DNA of 64,000 nt from Atopsyche davidsoni (GCA_022113835.1 JAILWY010000029.1:630001-694000), one strand, 5' to 3'; shown: positions 1 to 11,095, counted from the first letter of the stretch. Notes: generated by a model not told the origin, from the letters alone. Program-made: numbers and translations.

Positions 1-59
1 CGTGGATGATGAATTTGAGGCAGTGGCTGGAGATCGGAAGTGCGGCCAAACTAGTTAAA

Positions 60-200
60 CTAGCCTAGTACATGAATATCTTCTTCTTCTCGTGCCTCTC
101 CTCATGGAAGGTCAGTGACCATTTTATGGCATATATTTATATCCTGGGCTAGTATTCCGCATCCACGTAAGTTTTCTCCCTTCGATTTCGCCTTGGGCAA
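60..200 (-). repeat. Dispersed repeat family A, diverged fragment
   Basis: A stretch with GCCTCTCCTCATGGAAGG, then TCAGTGACCATTTTATGG and ATCCTGGGCTAG, resembles the end of a repeat found about ten times in the window (best copy 18271-18550). This copy is diverged and continues into a segment (ATCCACGTAAGTTTTCTCCC) shared with the fragment at 690-850. It does not look coding; the class is unknown. Confidence 0.45.
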
Positions 201-299
201 TCAGCTGTAGGATGCTATATATATTCGATGAAATGGTCACCAATCTTTATGCGAAGAAAGGCATAAAAAAATACTATTGTGATTTCTTTACATGTTTAA

Positions 300-430
300 T
301 TTTTATTGGTGACAGGTTTCGTAAACCTTTCGCGTTGGCATCATCAAACTGAGGTATTTGCGAAATCGGTATTTTATTATATTAAAAATATTTAAAGGAA
401 CCTCACCGAGTACTCTGTCAAAAATATTTA
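300..430. mobile_element. Foldback/MITE family B, partial copy
   Basis: Contains the family hallmark, a diverged GGTGACAGGTTTCGTAAACC followed by a GTTGGCATCATCAAACTGAG variant, and then the flank ACTCTGTCAAAAATATT. Complete copies (20155-20385, 6395-6605) are imperfect palindromes. It has no coding capacity and is probably a non-autonomous DNA element. Confidence 0.55.
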
Positions 431-479
431 GTATATATTATAATTGAATATATATATATATAAGAATTATATAATATTG

Positions 480-636
480 CTATTGGGCAGCAGCAATACG
501 CAGACTTTTCCTTTTGATATAAAACTGCGGTGTAAAAGGACCCACTACACGATTTTCCCCATAGAAAACCATGAACCCTAATTCAGCATAAATTTATACT
601 CGGTGAGATGTTCGCCAACTTTTCCAACCCGATGAA

Positions 637-640
<4 letters not shown>
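480..640 (+). repeat. Dispersed repeat family A, partial copy
   Basis: Reads GCTATTGGGCAGCAGCAATA, then AAAACTGCGGTGTAAAAGGA, CCCACTACACGATTTTCCCC and ACCATGAACCCTAATTCAGC, in the same order and orientation as the copy at 18400-18530. It runs into the AT dinucleotide tract. Confidence 0.6.

Positions 641-682
<42 letters not shown>
639..682. repeat. (AT)n microsatellite
   Basis: Uninterrupted alternating AT for about 22 units, next to the end of a family A fragment. Confidence 0.95.
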
Positions 683-685
<3 letters not shown>

Positions 686-689
686 AGAT

Positions 690-850
690 GATGCCTCGCC
701 TCATAGGAGTTTGGTGACAATTTCATCGAGCACAGCTCTATCCTGGGCCAGCCAGCAATTCGGCAGCCACTGGCGCAAATTCCTCATCCACGCAAACTTC
801 CTCCTTCCGACGCCCAATCGTCGGACAATCAACTGGGGGGCGCTCTATTT
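690..850 (-). repeat. Family A-related fragment
   Basis: Shares GCCTCGCCTCATAGGAG, TATCCTGGGCCAG, ATCCACGCAAACTTCCTCC and GGACAATCAACTGG with the fragment at 60-200, so the two are diverged copies of one sequence lying either side of another family A piece. Confidence 0.45.
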
Positions 851-927
851 ACTGTTGCGAAAAACGTGGACAAAATAGGAGGAGACCTACCGAGATATTT
901 ATATATATATATATATATTTATTTATT

Positions 928-935
<8 letters not shown>

Positions 936-970
<35 letters not shown>

Positions 971-1018
971 GTGTGCGTGTGTGTGCGTGTGTGTGCGTGT
1001 GTGTGCGTGTGTGTGTGT
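936..1018. repeat. (GT)n / (GTGTGC)n microsatellite
   Basis: A GT tract with regular GTGTGTGC interruptions. Open frames that cross it translate to Cys/Val or Thr/His runs and are not genes. Confidence 0.95.
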
Positions 1019-1019
1019 T

Positions 1020-1200
1020 TTTAGCCGGGGCAGTGGGTTGGCAGCTGGCAGCCGAGGAGCGCCTGTGGTCGCAGTCGGTGCTAGGCGCCGGGCGCGCACG
1101 GCTGCTTCGGCTCCGGTCGCCAAGTGCCCGCGCCGGTGACGTCACGGCCCCGACACGCGCCGTGCGATATGACCGCGTGTGACGTGTGCTGTTTCGATTT
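1020..1200. promoter_or_regulatory. GC-rich island with a perfect CRE
   Basis: About 170 bp of CpG-rich DNA in an AT-rich setting, containing a perfect CRE/ATF palindrome TGACGTCA at 1137-1144. Low-complexity repeat stands immediately 5'. The composition suggests a promoter or 5' exon, but no TATA/Inr arrangement, start codon context or donor site fixes a transcript. Confidence 0.3.
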
Positions 1201-2975
1201 CGGTTGTTAAGTGACGGCTATCGTACATATTTCAAAACAACGTTGCTTTATGACGTGTGTCAGTGATTTTTTAAAAAATTAATACTACACCTAATTATAT
1301 ATACATGTGTGTGTGCGTGTGTGTGTATTAAATAAAACCTGCAAAATATATTATAAATAATGTTCGTACGTCTTGTGCTTGATATTTTTTTAAATTATCT
1401 TCTGTCTATTTATTTTTGTTTTAATTATCAAAGCAATAACCACGTGTAAAAGAGATAAAAAATAGAGTTCAATGGATCAGAGTGAGAGATATAATATTCG
1501 AATGATAAATAATGATTATATCGAAAAGAAATGTGGTTTTTACATTATCGCTGTGCGTAAAAACATATGTTACACAGTTTTTTAAATATTTTCTGCACTT
1601 ATAAATATTAAAATATAAATGTATATGCGATATTTTTCTTAAACTTTAATATTTGTGACAATCGGGATACAAAACTATTGAAAAAAAAAAATTTATACGT
1701 CACATAGTTCTTTCATTCATTTATATGTAGGTAGTTATTAAAGTTTTTATGTTTGGTAAGTTAAATCAATTTCGTAACATAAAAAAGTATAGTTAACATA
1801 AAAAAAATCTGTGTGGGTAGTAAAATTTTTATTTATTTTTATGCATACGTTCAAAATTTTATTGGAAATATATTTTAGTGGAAAACGGTCATCAATAACA
1901 TCACTAAAGTATTTTTAGCATATAGACACTATATATTAGGAATACCGTGCTATGCAAAGAAATTGACTAAACCAAGTCTACATAAATAAGCTACGGTTTA
2001 TAATCGCCATAGTCACAATTATATAATATATAATAAATATGATTTGCGTACTAATATTTTATTATCAAATCTGAAATTTATTTTGAAAAGTTTAAAACAA
2101 TTATTGATTTAATACACCGCGTTGTTTGAGTTTCGGAAATTTGCGGTGTTTGTCGTCTTTTTTATGTTCATTCCTCGAACGCCCCCCTCCAAGCACTTTG
2201 CGTGTGAGCGAGATACACGTCATTTCTATTGCTAGCTCTCTCTCACACCGTCGATGAAAAACACACAGACACTAGCAGAATTTCAATTATATTGTATTAA
2301 TTATAAAAAAAATAAGTGTTTTGCTATAAAAACTCATATATTTTAGCATTGCGTTTTGAATTTTACTAATGAAAACAGAATGCTTCGGGAAAGCAGTAAT
2401 GAACAGCCAAATGGTTAGGATATTACAGCGGTTTTTAATTAAAGCTTTATTTAAGTTTTATCAGACAGGTTAATAGTCAAAGTGAAGGTAAAAGACTCGT
2501 ACATAAATGAAAACAGTATAATTTTAACGACGAAGTGTTGAAAGGCTGGTCAAAGTAAACAGTGATTAAACTTGAATTTACAATTGAGATCAAACTAATT
2601 AAAATAGTAAATTGTTAAGTATAATAATTTTTTTATATTTTACTTTTGACTCGCGTTTGAGCTCATTAGAATAAGCGTTTGTGCTTTTGGTATTATTTAT
2701 TTCTAAGTACACCTCGATAAGAATCGAAAGTACACCTCCACGGCTATTGCGGCATGTTGCCATTTACCAATTGAACTACTGCGCTACTGCAACTGAGCGA
2801 GAAGGTGACGCATTACGTGCAAAGCATTTTTGACGTATTTTGTTGTGAATTATTAAAAAAATATATACTTTAGTCTGTTTCTTTTAAACTCAGTTATGTA
2901 TATTGACAAAAATAATTAAATTATAAAATTTGGTGGGTGCATTTTTTTTTTAAATTAAATATTGCGGCGTTTTCG
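1201..2975. other. AT-rich non-coding stretch
   Basis: No convincing exon, RNA gene or repeat family member. The segment near 2720-2800 read on the minus strand looks faintly tRNA-like but has poor arms (see rejected items). Confidence 0.6.
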
Positions 2976-3080
2976 AGTTGCAGGGGTCGGGCTGCAGAGC
3001 GCGGGGCCATTTTAATTGTCAAACTAGTGTTTGAATTTTGATTTTGGTAGAGAAGAGCCGCCGGGCCAGTCGCCGCGCGT

Positions 3081-3154
3081 CCGCCGCCACCGCCACCGCC
3101 ACCGCCACCGCCACCGCCATCGCCACCGTCACCGCCACCGCCACCGCCACGCCA
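3081..3154. repeat. (CGCCAC)n minisatellite in a GC-rich patch
   Basis: About eleven CCGCCA hexamers with a few T substitutions, inside a GC-rich patch (about 2980-3160). Read on the two strands the hexamer gives Arg-His, Ala-Thr or Val-Ala dipeptide runs, so the open frames here are repeat artefacts. The patch could be 5' leader sequence of a gene, but no splice signals support that. Confidence 0.85.
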
Positions 3155-3159
3155 CTTTT

Positions 3160-4250
3160 GAAAAACGAACAGAATACACTAATTTCAAAAAAAAGAACGT
3201 CTCTGTGCAAAGATCAGATTCGAAATTCGAAAACTTTAATACTACCTGTGTTTTTTTTATATTGTGATTAAAAAAACGGCATTTTAAAATAATTAATAAT
3301 AAATATTGTGGTATTTAAAATTTTTTTTTAAATAAAATAAGAATCCGTTGTTAAAACGTAAAAAGTTTTTAAAATCAAGTGCTCAAAATAATAATCAGTG
3401 TTTTATACTAAAAACGTTATTTTTGAAACATAACAAAAAAATATTTTTTGAAATTTCCGTAATATATAATATTAAATTATTAATAATAATAGTGTTAAAT
3501 ATTATAATTAAAAAATCGATTTAATATTTTGAATAAAACAGTGCGCTTAATTCGTTTGAATTTATTTTAAAAATATGTTTTATTAAATTACTTTTGAATA
3601 AAATTTGAACCAGTTAAAAAAAATTTATAAACTATTTAAATTGTCGTGTTTAAATATTGCATTAAAATTAATTTTACAATTAGGTAATACGAAGTTGCAA
3701 AAGTATTGAATACGCAGTTGATAATTATTTTTTACTCTGCATAGCAACAATAATTTTTTTTTAATTTTTCCAAAAACGCCTATGATTTATTTTATATTTA
3801 TGGTTGAAAATAAAATAATTTAACGTTATCGCTTTACTAAATCGCAATTAAAACGATAAGAAAATATTCACTAATGGATTTATTCAGCATATATTTCAAC
3901 CCGGTATCAGTTTTTGTCAGTGCACCGTGCCAGAGGTTAAATAACAAACAAGTGATTGAATTGTTTCTCTTAATTTAATCAATAATTTACGTACATAAAT
4001 ATTACGTTCAATAAAAATATGAATTAATTTTAAAAAAATAATTCGTAAAATATCAGTTCAAAGATAAAATAAACACGTAGGAGTAATTTATATTAAAACT
4101 CAAAATAATGCCTACAGGGGTAGTACACCCTGAAATATGCCTAGCACATCAGTTTATTCAGTTGATTTCGAAAGCCTTAAACGCCTTTCTACTTTATAAA
4201 ATACTAATTCTTTAAGTAGTGAGACGTCAATTTATTTTACTTTACTAAAT
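3160..4250. other. AT-rich non-coding stretch
   Basis: Very AT-rich, full of A and T runs and stop codons in all frames. No feature recognised. Confidence 0.6.
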
Positions 4251-4690
4251 CACAGCTGAAAACGCTTTAAACTATAAAATGGGCTTTTCTGGGTAAAATT
4301 GTTGCTAAAGAGGCTACGCAAGTTCCAATATAATTTTATTTTGACTTTGCTTACGATGCTTTTTAGGAGCATTGTGGTTTTGCCTAGGACAGCTGAGAAA
4401 TCTTAAATGTACAATAATAGGCTTTTCGAAGTTTAATTGTTCTTTAAAGAGGATTTTTCTCGATCCAATATCACTTGGAGAAACGTGAAGTTTAAATACT
4501 ATCCACAGGTATAGGACAGGAAAAACCTTCAAAATGCGGTTTTGCTTCGGACAGCTGAAAAGGCTTAAATGTACAAATATGGGCTATTCGAAGTTTAATG
4601 GTCGTTAAAGTGGCTTTTACTTGATCCAATATCAGTTGGAGAAACGTGAAGTTTAAATACTATCCACAGATATAGGACAGCTAAAAACCA
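4251..4690. repeat. Three-copy degenerate tandem repeat, about 160-bp unit
   Basis: The landmark ACAGCTGA recurs near 4251, 4389 and 4551, and GAAACGTGAAGTTTAAATAC recurs near 4480 and 4641. The last two units (offset 161-162 bp) are close copies; the first is diverged and shorter. The array ends about 250 bp before the candidate exon at 4945. Confidence 0.8.
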
Positions 4691-4944
4691 TTAAATTACA
4701 AAAACGTTATCTCACAGACTCTTACAAGGACCGGTGTGATTTTCTTGTAGCGAGGTAACGCCAATAATCTATCTCAAAGATCTACACCAGTAAACGTCTG
4801 CCGTACGAGAACCTGAAATAGAAATAGGTTTTTGCAATCAAAACAGTTGTTCCAAAGGCTTCCAGAGAAATCGGCGTCAATCATCAGTACAGTTGTTCCA
4901 GAGGCATCTGCAAGATCCGGTGTCAGTTCCCAGTGCACAGTGAA

Positions 4945-5105
4945 ATGAAAAAAACTCTAAAACGGATTTACCGATCGCGTATCGGAGAACAAAGAAGAGC
5001 GAAGGCGAATCGAGCTGCGAGGAAGATAGCGCCGAGCCTGCATCGACTATTAATAGAGGAGCTGCAAATCAGCCCCGCGGGTCAGGGGGCGGCGATAGGA
5101 GTCGA
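4945..5105 (+). CDS. Candidate 5' exon of unknown gene, ends at a GTAAGT donor
   Basis: An ATG at 4945 opens 53 codons to an excellent donor, GTCGA|GTAAGT, at 5106; without splicing the frame meets TAA at once. GC content is much higher than in the flanks. The peptide would be basic and helical-looking (MKKTLKRIYRSRIGEQ...), with no signal peptide or domain I recognise. A second frame is also open, so this may equally be a 5' untranslated exon. It lies 23 kb upstream of the first visible myoglianin exon on the same strand and could be its leader, but the ATG frame leaves two bases at the junction while that exon needs one, so they cannot join directly in frame. Confidence 0.3.
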
Positions 5106-6068
5106 GTAAGTGCCCGCCATGTTCTAAATTTATCCCCTGTTAATCGCGCCTGATTATGTCTCTAATGAGAACATTACATGTCATTTATTCTTTATGTTGT
5201 TTATTTACTCGTGCACACACACACGCGCGTTACACTCCCACAGACGCATCCTTCCCTTCAACCCTTATAGATTGTATGTAGTCGGGTTGTCCGGAAAGTA
5301 ACTTCGTTTTTTTTGTATGAAAATTTAAGACTGATAATGATTAAGTACATTTTTTCAAATATTGAAAATTTTATCTATTTACGGATTGGTCAATCAGATG
5401 CGTATTTATTACCCATTACGGGTTTATTATATTACTAGAAATGTAGCCCGTCATAAAATGACGTATTCGATGAACGATGCAATAGTGTTTGAACATATGT
5501 TTGGCTGACAATTAGATGAATATTTGAATAACCGGATATTAATTTCGAAAGCAAAGCCATTCTAGGAAATATCACATTTCGTGTCACTGTTCTTTATTAG
5601 ATGCAGTCTTTATCACGTTCAATTGTGCTATTCTTTTTTAATTACGTTTGCTGTGCTTAGACTGAGTTATTTTTTAAGGAGGCATTTTAAGTTATTAATG
5701 ATGTGATTAATAATTTCTAACGCAATTTCGATAAAAAAAATAAAATTGGTACTTGTGTCAAGCTGACATAAACTGAAAATTTCTAAGAAGCATCAAAATT
5801 TGTTTTTTTGTAAAAGTTCTAAATTTGAAATTCTCGTGTTGAACAATAAAATCCTATAATTCGTACATATTGAAACTCGCTAGAGCATATTTTATAGTTT
5901 ATGAATAAAAATATTACCCTATCGTCTTGAGATTCGGCACATAGCTGCGGAAAAATTTACTAAACTTACGTGCAAAAAATCAGCGTTGTATCTTTTAAGA
6001 TATTCTATAGAGAAGCAAAAAATTAAACATACACACACAATGGCTATTATTATAGTAGATTATAGTAG

Positions 6069-6250
6069 ATTACTAATACGATTAGGCACATTAGTTCATA
6101 TATAGAAGATGACTTAAAGAAACTCTCAGAAAAATATCATCGTGATTCCACACAAATCACGATCCCACACAAATCACGATGATATTTTTCTGAGAGTTTC
6201 TTTAAGTCATCTTCTATATATGAACTAATGTGCCTAATCATATTAGTAAT
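6069..6250. mobile_element. Foldback element family C, copy 1
   Basis: Near-perfect inverted repeat with arms of about 78 bp, starting ATTACTAATACGATTAGGCA and ending TGCCTAATCATATTAGTAAT, around a short spacer in which CACAAATCACGATCCCACAC doubles the central motif. One mismatch (C/T) was noted in the arms. It has no coding capacity. A second copy lies at 7910-8051. Confidence 0.85.
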
Positions 6251-6394
6251 ATTGAAAATTGATTAAAGAAACTCATTTAAACCCACATCCCCAAGCTTAC
6301 ATGGCCGGTGCATTACCAATTATACCAACAAATCACTAGTACTAAGCAATAATTTTAAACAATCATATCCTATAAATGAAACAACGTACTTAAT

Positions 6395-6605
6395 ATTTTT
6401 GAATAAAATACTTGAGTGATTTTCCACATTTTCGTTTTCATTAGTGACCGGTTTCGCCAACCTCTCACGTTGGCATTATCAAACAGAGAATAAGTACATT
6501 TACTACAGAGAGGAAAATCACTCAAGTATTTTATTCAAAAATATTAAAATGGAATTCCACCAAGTACTCGCTGTCAAAAATATTGTAATTGTATTGTAAT
6601 AATTT
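6395..6605. mobile_element. Foldback/MITE family B, copy 2
   Basis: Terminal segments AATACTTGAGTGATTTTCCA and the reverse TGGAAAATCACTCAAGT-like arm bracket GTGACCGGTTTCGCCAACC and a GTTGGCATTATCAAACAGAG segment; the right flank carries CAAGTACTCGCTGTCAAAAA. Inserted in the mariner-like element 5286-7577. Confidence 0.75.
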
Positions 6606-6739
6606 ATTAACAACGTACTTATCATTATCAATCAATCAAACCTGTATAGGCAAAATCGTACTTCCTGTGAGACGGTCTTCATTAAAATCAATAATATAAA
6701 ATTAAAGACGTTTTTATTTAGTGAATAAATATTTTATTT

Positions 6740-7270
6740 TGTACATTCTGAGCCAATATCTTTTGAAAACTTTCTCACAGTAGCATTATTCCACGTTCAT
6801 AAAAGTTTTGTTCTTTGCTAGCAAAAAACTGATCCAGGTGATTTTTGTATGAGGTCTCGAATTATCTTGGTGGAACACTACACCTTTTCTATTGATCAAT
6901 TCTGGCCTTGTATATTTAAGTGAATCATTTAACTTTTGTCCAGCTGATTACAGTACACTTCAGAATTGTAGAAGAAAGTCCGGTAGAAGCTAAAAAAAAA
7001 CGATTCGTTTGAAATCCCACCAAACAGAATCACCATTTTTTTATGAATATCGGCTTTCGAAATGCTTTGAGCCTGTTTACCTTTTTACTGATCTCTCGCG
7101 TTACAGTGATGATGCGCTTCAAAAATTGATTATTTTCGTTTTGGGTCGAATTTGATAAATTTAATATCTCAGCAATCACAAGAATTGTTAGTCTCCGGTT
7201 TGCATCAATTAATGTCGTTATTGTGTCTTCGTCAGCTTTAACTGACTTTCCAGAACGTGGTGCATCTTCA
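6740..7270 (-). pseudogene. Mariner transposase remnant
   Basis: Reverse-strand reading gives recognisable mariner landmarks in order: APRSGKSVKADEDTITTLID (inter-domain and start of the second helix-turn-helix), later GVVFHQDNSRPHT (the HxDN-type motif with the second catalytic Asp of the D,D34D class) and a decayed C-terminal GIMLLCEKV-like segment. Stops and frameshifts interrupt it, and the DNA encoding the PYSPDLAPSDYHLF-type region is missing. It is a dead copy. Confidence 0.7.
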
Positions 7271-7599
7271 ATATCAAAATTCCCAGTTCAATACATATTC
7301 TCCATGCATATCGGATAATTTCTTACTTGAACAGCATTTTTACTGTAGTAAAAAATTCCAAAAACGCTGTTTTTACTTTACATATTTGAAAGAGCACCAA
7401 CCAAAAACTACTGCGTATAATCAATCAAACTTTTTTTACAAGTGAGCTTTGCTATATCAGCTATAATAATACGCAATGATTATGCGGGTTTAGTATGATG
7501 TTGGCTGTAAAAAATATTATACAATTATGCCATCTGTTGAAAAAAAAAAAAAAAAACGAAATTACTTTCCGAACGAGCTTCGCCCACGAATCTCGGCTT

Positions 7600-7805
7600 G
7601 CCAAAATACGCAAGCACGCTCTATTGGGCTGGGGACTTGGTTAGGGTGGTGGTGGATGTCGGGGACTGCAGATGCGCCACCCAGGCAGCCCGCATGGGGC
7701 ACCCGCGGGTTCACACGCTCCGGGTGAGAGGACCCGCATCTGAGGACCACCCCCTTAGCGCGAGGGTTGAATCTGCCCGCCCTCGCCCCCCAATTCAGCT
7801 GCAAA
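7600..7805. other. GC-rich segment of unknown origin
   Basis: About 200 bp of GC-rich sequence (GGGGACTTGGTTAGGG through CCCCCAATTCAGCTGC), sharply bounded by AT-rich DNA just outside the mariner end. Open frames on both strands look compositional. It resembles a TE tail more than an exon, but I cannot assign it. Confidence 0.3.
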
Positions 7806-7909
7806 ATAACAACATTCACATTTATCCATTTTAGAATTATCGAAAGCAGATGTTGCGTTCTCATGTAGTTTATAAAAATACCTGCTATTTTTTTTTTATT
7901 AATCACTAT

Positions 7910-8051
7910 ACTAATATGATTAGGCATATTTTTTCACATATTGAAAATGATTCAAAGAACATCGTGACTTGTGTAGGATCCTACACAAGTCACGATGATA
8001 TTTTTCTGAGAATTTCATTGAATCATTTTCAATATGCCTAATCATATTAGT
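7910..8051. mobile_element. Foldback element family C, copy 2
   Basis: Starts ACTAATATGATTAGGCATAT and ends ATGCCTAATCATATTAGT. The centre is the perfect palindrome GTGTAGGATCCTACAC within longer arms CATCGTGACTTGTG/CACAAGTCACGATG. Arms share ATATTTTTCTGAGA with copy 1, but the left arm has lost that block, so the arms are unequal. Confidence 0.8.
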
Positions 8052-8059
8052 AAGTAATA

Positions 8060-8750
8060 TAAGCCTGTAAAGGTAATTAAAACGCACTTGATTGACGTTC
8101 AATCCACTAAATAGACATATATAATAAATATACGATAAACTGCACCCTCGCGGGCTGTGCACGCGGTCATTTCCCGCATCCCCGATGCCCGGAGCTCTTT
8201 TGTTATCAAAACTATGATCTTTTGTGTGTAAAATATAATATCAATACATACAGCAAAAACTTCCAAAACTTTTTATATATATAAATAAAAAGTCTAATGA
8301 GTAAAAGGAAACGACAGGTAGAGTAGCAATAGAAAACATTTATGTGTTGATCCGTCTCTTACTTTTGAAACCCCATTGAAATATATTAAAAATTCGCTGT
8401 AGGTTATGGCAGGCGTTGCAATTAGAATTGCGTTTGTTAATGCTGGGTGGCTTCTGCGGGTGTAGTGCGCTTTGAGCCCCTACACACTTCGCGACAACCG
8501 ACAAAAATATGCCTCTAGCATTGTATTCGATTAATCGCCAAAAAGGGCCAATAGTACTAGTGGCGATTTGTTGTTGTCGTTTGTGTCGCGGAGTGTGGAG
8601 GGAGCTCGGCAGTCGTGTGCAGAGCAGAGCGCCTAAGTGGCTGGCGGTAATTACAGCGGAGAGCGCCCGGAGTGGGTCGCGGCGTCTGAGGAGTCATTAG
8701 AGATCGGGGTCACGCAGTGCTCTGCCGCGCGTGCCCCGGCGTCACCCGCT
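8060..8750. other. Non-coding, locally GC-rich
   Basis: No feature recognised apart from a TACACACTTCGCGACAACCG motif near 8480 that recurs in diverged form near 13130 and 56870. The segment 8560-8750 is GC-rich and leads straight into the tandem array. Confidence 0.45.
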
Positions 8751-8754
8751 ATCT

Positions 8755-9760
8755 GCAACCCATCGCACTCTACTTGCTCGCCCTTTGTATGGGCACTGAC
8801 ACATGTGACGAATAATTTACATTCGGTGCGAATATTTACAATTTCAACCCATCGCACTCTACTTGCTCGCCCTTTGTATGGGCACTGACACGTGACGAAT
8901 AATTTATATTCAGTGCAAATATTTAAAATTTCAACCCATCACACTCTAATTGCTCGCCCTTTGTATGGAAGTACATTTGCACTGACACATGTGACGAATA
9001 ATTTACATTCAATATTTACAATTTCAACCCATCGCACTCTACTTGCTCGCCCTTTGTATGGCAGTGTATTTGCATCGACACATGTGACGAATAATTTACA
9101 ATTTCAACCGATCGCACTACTTGTTTGTTCGTCCTTTTTATGGCAGTGTGTTTACACTGACACATATGACGAATAATTTACATTCAGTGTGAATATTTCC
9201 ACTTTCGACACACTCTGCTTGTTGTTTGTCCTTTGTATGGCAGTGCGTTTGCACTGACACGTGTGACGAATAATATACATTCAGTATGAATAATAGCAAT
9301 TTAAACCGATCGCACTCTACTTAATGTTCGCCCTTTTTATGGCAGTGCATTTTCACTGACACATGTGACGAATAATTTATATTCAGTGCGAATATTTACA
9401 ATTTCAACCGATCGCACTCTACTTGTTGTTTTTCCTTTGTATGGCAGTGCACTTGTGAAAACTGAGAGCAAATAAGTCGAATAATATATACAGAGTACAA
9501 ATGATTCCAATCTCCAACCGATCGCACTCTACGTGTTGTTTGTCCCTCGCATGGCAGTGCACTTGTGAAGACTGAGAGATAATGTGACGAATAATTTGCG
9601 TGGATTTCAAATATTTCCAATTTTCCAATTGATCGTACTCTACTTGTTTTTCTTCCTTTGTATTGCAGTGCATTTTAGTGCAGCCAACTGAAATGAAATT
9701 CAAATAGTAATTGGTGTAGTGTCCAACCATTTTGTATCTGCTTCCAATCACACTCTCCTA
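8755..9760. repeat. Tandem array, about 80-110-bp unit, ten or more copies
   Basis: The unit contains ATCGCACTCTACTTGCTCGC, CCTTTGTATGG, CACTGACACATGTGACGAAT and TACAATTTCAACC. Successive units start near 8761, 8849, 8937, 9030, 9110, 9209, 9307, 9409, 9519, 9630 and 9745. The first four are close; later ones gain insertions (GTGAAAACTGAGAG) and diverge, with degenerate traces to about 9990. Open frames across the array share repeated peptides and are not genes. Confidence 0.92.
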
Positions 9761-9989
9761 CACTAGAAATTTCAGAGTGTTTTTTGTCAAAACTGAAAGA
9801 AAATGCATCTAATATTCATATCCGGTTAAACTTATTATAAAGGGAAGGGATGAGTAATGAAAATGTAGCTTATATTCAGTTTACATACAGTAATACTCTT
9901 TCCCATCAGCAACTTATCGCACTCTACATATTCCCTCCTTAAATGCATTTTTCTTTATCCTAACCGAAAGGAAGTGCTACTAATAATTG

Positions 9990-10800
9990 ACATGGGGCTT
10001 AATTTTTTTTTTATTTGTAGCCGATCCCACTTTTATTGTTATTCACAGTTATAATTACGCACTCTAATAATTTACAGTTATTTTTTATTGCAGTGTTGTA
10101 ATTAAAATTCAGTAAAAATATTTTAATTTATAAACACTGTCGTTGCACAAACCTAGTATTGCGTGCGGCATTTAATTGATCTTTTCCAAGCAAGTTATTT
10201 GAAAACATCCTTAATTATCATATCAACGGTTCTCAGAAGATCAGAGCGGTTTCTGTGAGGTTATTAAAAACAAGTTTAATTTACCCTTTCTGTTTGCAAA
10301 GATTCTGTCGAGTAATTGAATAATTATCTTTATTATAAGTGCTACAAATTTAAAGCAATTGTTTACGTTTTGTTTTCATTTTAAAAAGCCCAAAAAAATT
10401 AAGTGAGTTTTATCAAAATGTACAAGAAATTTATGTTTTCATTGGTTGTCGAGAATAAAATGAGCTGGAGGCTCAGATAAATAATAATATAATCAAGGTT
10501 AAAAAAAATAATTAAGGAGCACAATTTTCGATTATTCAATTAGTATTCTCTCGACTAACAGACAAGGTGGTTTAAATGGCTTTTAAATACTGTGAAATTA
10601 ACGTTATTCGGCAGGTCACTAACTAGCGATAGGTTAGGCGAGGGCGTTGCTCTAGACTAGAGGTCTGCTAGAGTCAAGTTTAAGGTCTCGCAGAGACGCA
10701 CTGAGGTCTGCCCGTCTCGCGACCTTAATTAGGTAATCACTCCAGCCAAGGAACGGACGCAGGGAATATACTTAACGTCATATTTTTTGAATAACCGTGG
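9990..10800. other. Non-coding stretch
   Basis: AT-rich to 10570, then a moderately GC-rich block (10610-10760) with repeated short words AGGTCTCG/AGGTCTGC. No exon, RNA gene or TE end recognised. Confidence 0.5.
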
Positions 10801-10824
10801 GTTAGAGAGTGGTTGGTGTACGAT

Positions 10825-11095
10825 AAGAGGTTTATGTTCTCTCTTTAGAGTGCGTCAAGTTGGATGCACAATTATTCATCGCGTTTTAAGACTAAAATCA
10901 GAGGTTCTTATAACATCAAGACGATAGTTTTAGTGAGTCAAGTTTATATTCTCCCATTGGAGTGCGTCATGTTGTATATATAAATTATTATATAACGGGG
11001 ATTCTAAATAATTGCGCTAGACAATAAATTTGTTAGTCATGTTCAAAGTCTTCATTAGAGTGTGTCGAGTTGTATTTATTATTACTAAAATTTTA
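10825..11095. repeat. Three-copy degenerate tandem repeat, about 100-110 bp
   Basis: The landmark GAGTGCGTCAAGTTG recurs as GAGTGCGTCATGTTG and GAGTGTGTCGAGTTG near 10848, 10960 and 11058 (offsets 112 and 98), each preceded by a diverged GTTTATGTTCTC-like segment. Confidence 0.7.

Larger units (their letters stand above)
5286..7577 (-). mobile_element. Degenerate mariner-like element with nested insertions
   Basis: Inverted termini match: TTGTCCGGAAAGTAACTTCG near 5287-5306 and, reversed, CTCGTTCGGAAAGTAATTTC near 7558-7577. Between them lie a minus-strand transposase remnant (about 6740-7270) and two unrelated foldback elements (6069-6250 and 6395-6605). At 2.3 kb it is longer than a typical 1.3-kb mariner; the nested insertions explain about 0.4 kb of the excess, the rest is unidentified sequence. 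Non-functional: many stops and an internal deletion. Confidence 0.65.

Noticed and set aside
923..1182. Several overlapping frames around the GT tract
   Set aside because: They translate the microsatellite and a GC-rich flank in different frames; none has conserved features.
2720..2800. tRNA-like sequence on the minus strand (GTAGTTCAATTGGTAAATGG)
   Set aside because: Only the A-box half is convincing; the T-arm region does not pair and the B box is weak.
3019..3271. Arg-His, Ala-Thr and Val-Ala repeat proteins
   Set aside because: Direct translation of a CGCCAC hexamer repeat.
8637..9751. Repeated-peptide frames on both strands
   Set aside because: Generated by the roughly 90-bp tandem array; repeated segments reflect DNA units.
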